DNA of 11,490 bases from DATKKX01 sp035542775 (lineage in GTDB: Bacteria; Planctomycetota; Phycisphaerae; UBA1845; UTPLA1): contig DATKKX010000483.1 of NCBI GenBank assembly GCA_035542775.1, forward strand, positions 1-11,490, in the 5' to 3' direction. Positions 8,008 to 11,490 of the stretch are shown piece by piece (position 1 is the stretch's first letter; the number at the start of each line of letters is the position of its first letter). The notes under the pieces were generated by a model, which searched no databases, was not told the origin of the DNA, and saw only the letters and a list, made by a program, of their open reading frames with translations. The position numbers and the translations under genes are program-made.

Positions 8008-8751
8008 TCAGCTTTTGTCCTTGGGCGGCTGCCCGCGACGCAGGATGGAGAGGAGCTGATCCATGAGGTGCGATGCGCTGAGCATCAGATCTCGGTAGGC
8101 CACCGCTCGCTCATAATCTGCATCAAGGACCGCGTGGCCTTTGCGCGCCACCAACTCTGCCAGAAGCGATTGCAGGAGCATGGCGGCCTTGTCACTTGTG
8201 AGAGACTCTTCGGATGACATGCTATCGGCACGACACTGATCCGTCGCTGCTTTAGGCGGCTCGACAGGTCGGACATCCTCTTCGCTAAGCGGAAGCGCCA
8301 TTAGCTGACCGGGCTCAATGCCCAGCAGATTGCACACTTCTTCGCGGGCCTCTTCGAGGTTGGTGCCCAGGTTCTTGAGCACCTGAGCGGCCACGCCATC
8401 TTTCATGTGAAGCAAGCCGAGGAGCAGGTGCTCGGTGCCGACGTAGTTATGATTGAGGCTGCGGGCCTCCGCGATGGCGAATTCGATGATCTTCTCGGCT
8501 CTTGGGGTTGGAGGGAGCTTGTCCTTTGCGATGGCGCCGGGACCGTGCCCGACCAGCCGCTCGATCTCGGAGCGGACTTTGTACAGGTCGACATTGAGGT
8601 TCTTCAGGACATTTGCCCCGACACCGCTGCCCTCCTCGACGAGGCCCAGGAGAACGTGCTCGGTACCGATGTATTCGTGATTGAGCCGTATGGCCTCTTT
8701 GTTGGCCAGGGCCATTACTTTTCGGGCTCGCTCAGAGAATCGTTCGAACAT
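8008..8751 (-). CDS. Clp-N double-repeat protein with UVR motif, no ATPase (first of pair)
   Basis: This 247-residue protein is the tandem paralogue of the gene at 7251-7997. Residues 1-150 align without gaps and are roughly two-thirds identical by eye; the UVR end (DKAAMLLQSLLAELVARKG, then YERAVAYRDL) and the tail QPPKDKS are also shared, while the linker at about 150-187 has diverged. The two Clp-N repeats carry EYIGTEHVLLGLVEEGSG and NYVGTEHLLLGLL. No nucleotide-binding motifs exist. The frame can start at a TTG at 8790, but the ATG at 8751 gives the ClpC-like MFERF start, matches the paralogue and has GGAG nine bases upstream. It is the promoter-proximal gene of the pair. Function by family analogy: binding of client proteins or of Clp partners in the cytosol. 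A broken full-length clpC is unlikely because both copies have an intact UVR tail and a clean stop. Confidence 0.9.
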   Translation of the reverse strand: MFERFSERARKVMALANKEAIRLNHEYIGTEHVLLGLVEEGSGVGANVLKNLNVDLYKVRSEIERLVGHGPGAIAKDKLPPTPRAEKIIEFAIAEARSLNHNYVGTEHLLLGLLHMKDGVAAQVLKNLGTNLEEAREEVCNLLGIEPGQLMALPLSEEDVRPVEPPKAATDQCRADSMSSEESLTSDKAAMLLQSLLAELVARKGHAVLDADYERAVAYRDLMLSASHLMDQLLSILRRGQPPKDKS

Positions 8752-8793
8752 CGCTCGCGTCTCCAGATGCCTCCGCAATGGCGAGGTCAATTG

Positions 8794-8822
8794 ATTATCC
8801 TCGAAACGGTCGTTGAAAGAAA
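8794..8822 (-). promoter_or_regulatory. Candidate promoter of the Clp-N/UVR pair
   Basis: On the minus strand GATAAT (8794-8799), five of six to the -10 consensus, lies 17 bases after TTTCTT (8817-8822), a weak -35. The implied transcript would have a leader of about 35 bases before the ATG at 8751. The 174-bp gap 8752-8925 also holds a short perfect hairpin AGGTG-AG-CACCT at 8872-8883. I see no CIRCE-like or CtsR-like heat-shock operator. Confidence 0.4.
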
Positions 8823-8925
8823 CGCTCCGAGATTGCAGCTTGACCTGCTCTTTCTGCGTGCTTGGCGTGGCAGGTGAGCACCTCGCCTCCGCTCCGCAGA
8901 GGGACTTTGCGATATCAATATGAAA

Positions 8926-9738
8926 TCACATCCAGTGCCCCGTCCGCGGATGGTGCCATCTTGCCGGGTCCTGCCGGTAGAAGCCGCGCATTTGCTCGTA
9001 CAGCTCCGGGTGTCGGGCCTTGAGAGCCCGCGGCTGCTCGAAGAAATGCTCCGTGACGACGGCGAAGAACTCCGGCGGGCTGTTGGCGCCGTAGGGGTCG
9101 AGGAACGTCGGCTCGCCGGTTCGGGCGGCCTTGAGATGCTGTTGATAGGCGGCGTCGAACACCTTTGACCAGGCGAGGTATTGGTCGTTGGACATCATCG
9201 GCGGGACGCCGTCCGCTCCGCCGCCGGTCATCATGTCCAGCACGTGAGCGAATTCGTGGAAGACCACGTTGTAGCCCTCACAAGGCGAGCACACCGAGTG
9301 CTGGACCTCGTCCCAGGCCAGGACCACCGGCCCGCCGCGCCAGGCCTCGCCGGCGTGCTTGTGCGGGATTCTGTAAGGGCGGCCGTCCGGGCCGATGGCC
9401 TCGACGATCTCCCCGAAGTCGCGCGGGTAGACGATCACCTCGCGAAGCCGCGGAAAGACGCCGAGGTGCGGCAGACCCAGCAGCAACAGGCAGGCCTGCC
9501 CGGCCACCGTCACCTTGATCTCATCGTTGAGCTTCTGCCCGCCGGAGCCGACGAACTCCTTCTCGGCGACGAAGATCTGGACCAGCTCGCGGACCAGCTT
9601 CTGATGCGCGTCGGAGAGGCGGGCATACTGCCGCACGTTGGCGTCCAGGATCTGCTCCCAGACTTCCGGAAACGGCCGGCTGAGGATCTCCTTGCGGCGA
9701 CGCTGCTTGCGACGGAATAACCAGTCAAACAGGCCCAT
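8926..9738 (-). CDS. mtfA: MtfA-type zinc-dependent peptidase (M90)
   Basis: This 270-residue protein fits the MtfA (YeeI) family, soluble zinc metallopeptidases; in E. coli MtfA binds the repressor Mlc and so links to glucose uptake control. The catalytic motif is HEFAH at 161-165 in VVFHEFAHVLDMMTGG, with the downstream NSPPEFFAVVTEHFFEQP (219-236) giving a likely third zinc ligand Glu223 and the typical EFFAV-SE-FF signature. Upstream family features are VIVYPRDFGE (101-110) and GGPVVLAWDEVQ (135-146). The basic N-terminus MGLFDWLFRRKQRRRKE is amphipathic and might associate with membrane. The length matches the family. The ATG at 9738 has no strong Shine-Dalgarno but is the only sensible start. 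The zinc-ribbon gene ends 51 bp upstream. No Mlc or PTS gene is in view, so the E. coli role should not be assumed here. Confidence 0.9.
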   Translation of the reverse strand: MGLFDWLFRRKQRRRKEILSRPFPEVWEQILDANVRQYARLSDAHQKLVRELVQIFVAEKEFVGSGGQKLNDEIKVTVAGQACLLLLGLPHLGVFPRLREVIVYPRDFGEIVEAIGPDGRPYRIPHKHAGEAWRGGPVVLAWDEVQHSVCSPCEGYNVVFHEFAHVLDMMTGGGADGVPPMMSNDQYLAWSKVFDAAYQQHLKAARTGEPTFLDPYGANSPPEFFAVVTEHFFEQPRALKARHPELYEQMRGFYRQDPARWHHPRTGHWM

Positions 9739-9789
9739 GACGATGAGAGATTAGAACCTTGCCCTGGGCGGTTCGGCAAGGGATGCGCT

Positions 9790-10128
9790 TTACGCGAGCG
9801 ACTTCATGCCCATCCATTCCAGCCAGCGGGCCTGGAGGGCGGTCTTCTCGTAAGAGGTGCCGCACTCGGGGCACGTATACTTGTCAGGCAGTGATTTGAG
9901 GCAATAGCCGCACTCGAAGCAGACCGCGCCCTCCCGCTCGAGAACCTCGCGCGCAAGAGCGATCCTGGCTCTCCTACCCATCTTGCTGATGATTAGAAGC
10001 AATGTTGAGTAGATGAGTTGCCAGGCAACGATGACATAGACGAGCTTCGCCGCCTTCACGCCAGCCAGGCTCAGGGCCGCCCACACTATCAGAACAGCAA
10101 GGGAAATCAGCCAAACGAGCGAGAACAA
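9790..10128 (-). CDS. Small two-helix membrane protein with C-terminal zinc ribbon
   Basis: The reading frame encodes about 112 residues from a TTG at 10128. Residues 4-22 and 27-48 are hydrophobic helices, followed by a basic segment (KMGRRARIALARE) and a cysteine cluster CFECGYCLKSLP...CPEC with Cys70, 73, 76, 86 and 89, forming a zinc-ribbon-like knuckle. Such short membrane proteins with a C-Y-L-LP-CPECG ribbon are frequent in Planctomycetota and have no assigned function. The start is uncertain: there is no ATG and no Shine-Dalgarno near 10128. The frame runs 16 codons further upstream through a plausible juxtamembrane stretch (LQEWKPGPVLWFR) to a TAA at 10177-10179, beyond which the same frame is open again to an ATG at 10344. 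The true N-terminus may use TTG or CTG, or the gene may be interrupted. Confidence 0.65.
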   Translation of the reverse strand: MFSLVWLISLAVLIVWAALSLAGVKAAKLVYVIVAWQLIYSTLLLIISKMGRRARIALAREVLEREGAVCFECGYCLKSLPDKYTCPECGTSYEKTALQARWLEWMGMKSLA

Positions 10129-10176
10129 GCGGAACCACAGGACGGGTCCCGGCTTCCATTCCTGAAGCGAGTACCA

Positions 10177-10344
10177 TTAAGCGCCGCAGACCCCCTTGGG
10201 CCGGCTGAAGGTCATCAGCCCGATCGCGATGGCCAAGTCCTCGGAGGCATTGCGTTTCATGCACCTGTCGACCTGTCCCGGGTCCGGCAGGCGAGGAGCC
10301 CGAGAACCCGGTTTCTCCTGCCGCGCTGTAATTGGCTGTGTCAT
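10177..10344 (-). other. Short open frame in line with the zinc-ribbon gene, possibly its severed 5' end
   Basis: A 55-codon frame runs from ATG 10344 (or ATG 10260, MKRNASEDLAIAIGL) to TAA 10177-10179, in the same frame as the zinc-ribbon gene just downstream. Its second half uses mostly G or C in third positions, like real genes here, but it matches nothing I know and has no clear ribosome-binding site. The inverted repeat at 10286-10322 lies inside it. It may be a non-coding gap, a tiny gene, or the 5' part of a gene broken by a nonsense mutation. Confidence 0.2.
10286..10322 (-). terminator. Inverted repeat downstream of LOG-like gene, possible terminator
   Basis: GGCAGG (10286-10291) pairs with CCTGCC (10317-10322), with an inner GAGAA/TTCTC stem (10302-10306 and 10313-10317; one base is shared with the outer arm). 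It lies about 35 bp beyond the stop of the LOG-like gene. It lacks a following T-run on the minus strand, so intrinsic termination is doubtful. Confidence 0.3.
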
Positions 10345-10356
10345 CACTGCTCGCTG

Positions 10357-10920
10357 CTAGCCGATATCCGCCCGTCCGGCGGTTCGCTTGCCGGGCGGCT
10401 GGTCGAGCTTTTCGAGTTGGGCTTTCAAGGCCACCTCAAGCTCCGCGATCGTCTGGCAGCCGACCACCACGTCGTCGCGGCGATAATCGATCGCCTGGCC
10501 GGCGATGCGTTTGGACCAGCCTTCGCAGCAGGCCATGGCGATAATCGGGCGATCGTACATCCAGGCGTAGGCGATCTCGCTCAGCGTACCGGCGGCGCCG
10601 CCGATGACCAGGACGATGTCGCCGGAAATGCCGGTGATGGCGTTTCGGGCCCAGCCCATGGCCGTGGGGATGTGGTAGTGGGAATACTCGTTGACCTCGT
10701 CCATGTATTTGTGGGGTGAAACGGCAATGACCACGCCGCCGGCCTCGGCACAGCCTTTCGACGCCGCGGCCATGATGCCGCCGCGACCGCCGGTGACCAA
10801 TGCGGCGCCAAGCTTGGCCACCACCCGGCCGGCCTGCTCAGCGATCTCCAGTGCGTGCCCGTTGGCTTCGCTTGAACCAATTACGGCGACTTGGGGGATG
10901 CGAATGTTTTTCTTGAGCAC
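10357..10920 (-). CDS. LOG-like/TIGR00725-type Rossmann-fold protein
   Basis: This 187-residue cytosolic protein belongs to the SLOG superfamily. It starts with a Rossmann strand IPQVAVIGSSEANG, followed by LVTGGRGGIMAAASKG (TGGRGGIM at 43-50) and VIGGAAGTLSEIAYAW (GGAAGTLSE at 107-115). The latter is the TIGR00725 variant of the PGGxGTxxE nucleotide/phosphoribohydrolase motif. Arg92-Asn93 sits where LOG enzymes keep a catalytic Arg. True LOGs release cytokinin bases from nucleotide monophosphates; TIGR00725-type relatives include proteins compared with the molybdenum-cofactor carrier of algae, and many are uncharacterised. A specific substrate cannot be assigned. The frame opens at 11142, but the extension translates the hairpin field. 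The GTG at 10920 is preceded by AAGGA (10927-10931) at six bases, so it is the chosen start. The C-terminal tail (about 170-187) is basic and probably disordered. Confidence 0.85.
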   Translation of the reverse strand: MLKKNIRIPQVAVIGSSEANGHALEIAEQAGRVVAKLGAALVTGGRGGIMAAASKGCAEAGGVVIAVSPHKYMDEVNEYSHYHIPTAMGWARNAITGISGDIVLVIGGAAGTLSEIAYAWMYDRPIIAMACCEGWSKRIAGQAIDYRRDDVVVGCQTIAELEVALKAQLEKLDQPPGKRTAGRADIG

Positions 10921-10948
10921 GGATGTTCCTTTGCGTATCAAATGGTAG

Positions 10949-11111
10949 CGGGGCTGAGCCCGTCCAAAATTCGGCTGCCTGAAGGCGAATGAGAAACCCG
11001 TTGAAACGGGTTCACACCCAAACGAGCATAAGCCAAACGACCGGCGGCCGGCTGACCAGCCGTCAAACGGCTGGCCTGAGGCCCTTCGGGAAAGGCCGCT
11101 GGAAGCGGCCT
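10949..11111. repeat. Run of six or more perfect short hairpins upstream of LOG-like gene
   Basis: Successive self-complementary units, all with different stems, fill 163 bases: CGGG...CCCG (10949-10962), ATTC...GCC-TGAA-GGC-GAAT (10969-10990), AACCCGT-TGAA-ACGGGTT (10995-11012), CCAGCCGT-CAA-ACGGCTGG (11056-11074), GGCC-TGA-GGCC (11073-11083), CCC-TTC-GGG (11082-11090) and AGGCCGCT-GGA-AGCGGCCT (11093-11111). A further CCGG-CGG-CCGG lies at 11041-11051. Most loops are TGA, TGAA, TGGAA or TCAAA. Stems differ while pairing is kept, so the fold rather than the sequence seems to be what is preserved. There is no coding signal. Confidence 0.75.
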
Positions 11112-11139
11112 GATTGGCGTCGTGGCGTTGCAGGATTAG

Positions 11140-11238
11140 CACTACAGCGCAAGGTCCTTGGGCCTGATGGAATGAGCCGGGTTTTCGCGCGCCAAGCAGG
11201 ATTCCAAGGGCTTAAACCCACTACCCTGCGCTGTAGTG
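11140..11238. repeat. 99-bp element with 15-bp terminal inverted repeats
   Basis: CACTACAGCGCAAGG (11140-11154) and CCCTGCGCTGTAGTG (11224-11238) are inverted copies matching at 14 of 15 positions. The 69 bases between them also contain shorter complementary pairs (CCTTGG at 11156-11161 with CCAAGG at 11204-11209; GGGTTT and AAACCC), so the whole could fold into one long stem. It carries no gene. It could be a small non-autonomous mobile element (MITE-like) or a structured RNA; no flanking target duplication was recognised. Confidence 0.6.
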
Positions 11239-11297
11239 TCAGCGGGGGCCACACTGCAACCGCTATTGCACCCGCTGCCCGCTGGTGGCTAACCGGC

Positions 11298-11324
11298 GGC
11301 AGGCCTCGCTGCGCTCGACCTGCC
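11298..11324. repeat. Hairpin GGCAGG/CCTGCC with TCGCTGCGCTCGA interior
   Basis: GGCAGG (11298-11303) pairs with CCTGCC (11319-11324), with an inner TCG/CGA step. The interior CTCGCTGCGCTCG is a motif I recall as common in intergenic repeats of many GC-rich bacteria. Confidence 0.45.
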
Positions 11325-11338
11325 CACTACTCGTATAA

Positions 11339-11366
11339 GCATGGCCGCCCAAAGCCGCGGCCATGC
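11339..11366. repeat. 10-bp perfect inverted repeat, 8-base loop
   Basis: GCATGGCCGC (11339-11348) and GCGGCCATGC (11357-11366) are exact reverse complements around CCAAAGCC. No T-run follows on either strand, so it is not an obvious intrinsic terminator. Confidence 0.6.
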
Positions 11367-11387
11367 CACCGCCCCCATCAGAGCAGT

Positions 11388-11404
11388 GGCGGGCAGAGCC
11401 CGCC
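11388..11404. repeat. REP-like hairpin GGCGGGC-AGA-GCCCGCC
   Basis: A perfect 7-bp stem with loop AGA is followed by CTAC. On the other strand this reads GTAGGGCGGGCTCTGCCCGCC-like, a form I recall from intergenic repeats in planctomycete-type and other environmental genomes. Confidence 0.55.
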
Positions 11405-11429
11405 CTACACCTCGCGTTGCACGTCGCCA

Positions 11430-11445
11430 TCCCGGCGCGCCGGGA
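11430..11445. repeat. 16-bp perfect palindrome
   Basis: TCCCGGCGCGCCGGGA equals its own reverse complement. It could be a dimeric protein-binding site or the core of another hairpin. Bases 11446-11490 contain nothing else I can name. Confidence 0.55.
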
Positions 11446-11490
11446 CAGGCTCCGGGCCGACGCTACGGCGACCCGCCTGATTCCTTCAAC

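Noticed and set aside
7251..8790. Two fragments of a frameshifted full-length clpC
   Set aside because: Each frame has its own MFERF start, two complete Clp-N repeats, a UVR tail and a stop. Neither shows any AAA+ sequence, so this is a duplication of a short protein.
10018..10719. Plus-strand open frame of 233 codons opposite the zinc-ribbon and LOG-like genes
   Set aside because: It is antisense to recognised genes, has shadow-like composition and no motif.
10921..11142. 74-codon N-terminal extension of the LOG-like gene
   Set aside because: It translates the hairpin field, lacks a domain match, and the GTG at 10920 has a good AAGGA six bases upstream followed directly by the Rossmann strand.
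10949..11445. CRISPR array or integron attC array
   Set aside because: There are no identical direct repeats with regular unique spacers, no cas gene, and no attC core sites or integrase. Units vary in stem sequence and spacing.
10989..11480. Plus-strand open frame of 163 codons over the repeat region
   Set aside because: It runs across several perfect palindromes and the inverted-repeat element, with Arg/Pro/Ser-rich low-complexity translation and no ribosome-binding site.

Overview
The window is a GC-rich stretch of bacterial chromosome, most likely from a member of the Planctomycetota (Phycisphaerae-like) or a close environmental relative. The lineage is an inference. It rests on a two-helix membrane protein ending in a CxxCxxC...CPxC zinc ribbon of a style common in that phylum, ClpC-N-type proteins with a UVR motif but no ATPase, a stand-alone TGS-domain GTPase, a large O-antigen-ligase-like protein fused to a TPR domain, and loosely packed genes. 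No rRNA, tRNA, transposase, phage gene or CRISPR array was seen.

Layout. Minus strand, 1-5340: the N-terminal part of a predicted lipoprotein (cut by the left edge), guaB (IMP dehydrogenase) with a plausible sigma-70-type promoter, and a 1000-residue Wzy_C/O-antigen-ligase-like membrane protein with a C-terminal TPR domain. Plus strand, 5431-7182: a DRG/Obg-type GTPase with a TGS domain, divergent from the polymerase gene across a 90-bp AT-enriched spacer, then elbB. Minus strand, 7251-10920: in transcription order, a LOG-like (TIGR00725-type) Rossmann protein, a small zinc-ribbon membrane protein, an MtfA-type M90 zinc peptidase, and two tandem paralogues made of two Clp-N repeats plus a UVR motif. 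The last 570 bases (10921-11490) hold no believable gene. They are packed with perfect short hairpins, a 99-bp element with 15-bp inverted ends, and a 16-bp palindrome.

How the genes fit together. Most are ordinary housekeeping or accessory genes without an obvious shared pathway. The one cluster with a possible common theme is 7251-9738, where two ClpC-N/UVR proteins lacking an ATPase sit beside a soluble zinc peptidase. By analogy with ClpC partners this could be an adaptor or regulatory layer for a Clp machine encoded elsewhere, which is inference only. The most structured unexplained DNA is the hairpin field upstream of the LOG-like gene. I do not see clear evidence for a wholly new multi-gene system. 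The hairpin array, the Clp-N/UVR pair, the unusual G3 motif of the TGS GTPase and the unclear start of the zinc-ribbon gene are the items worth checking.
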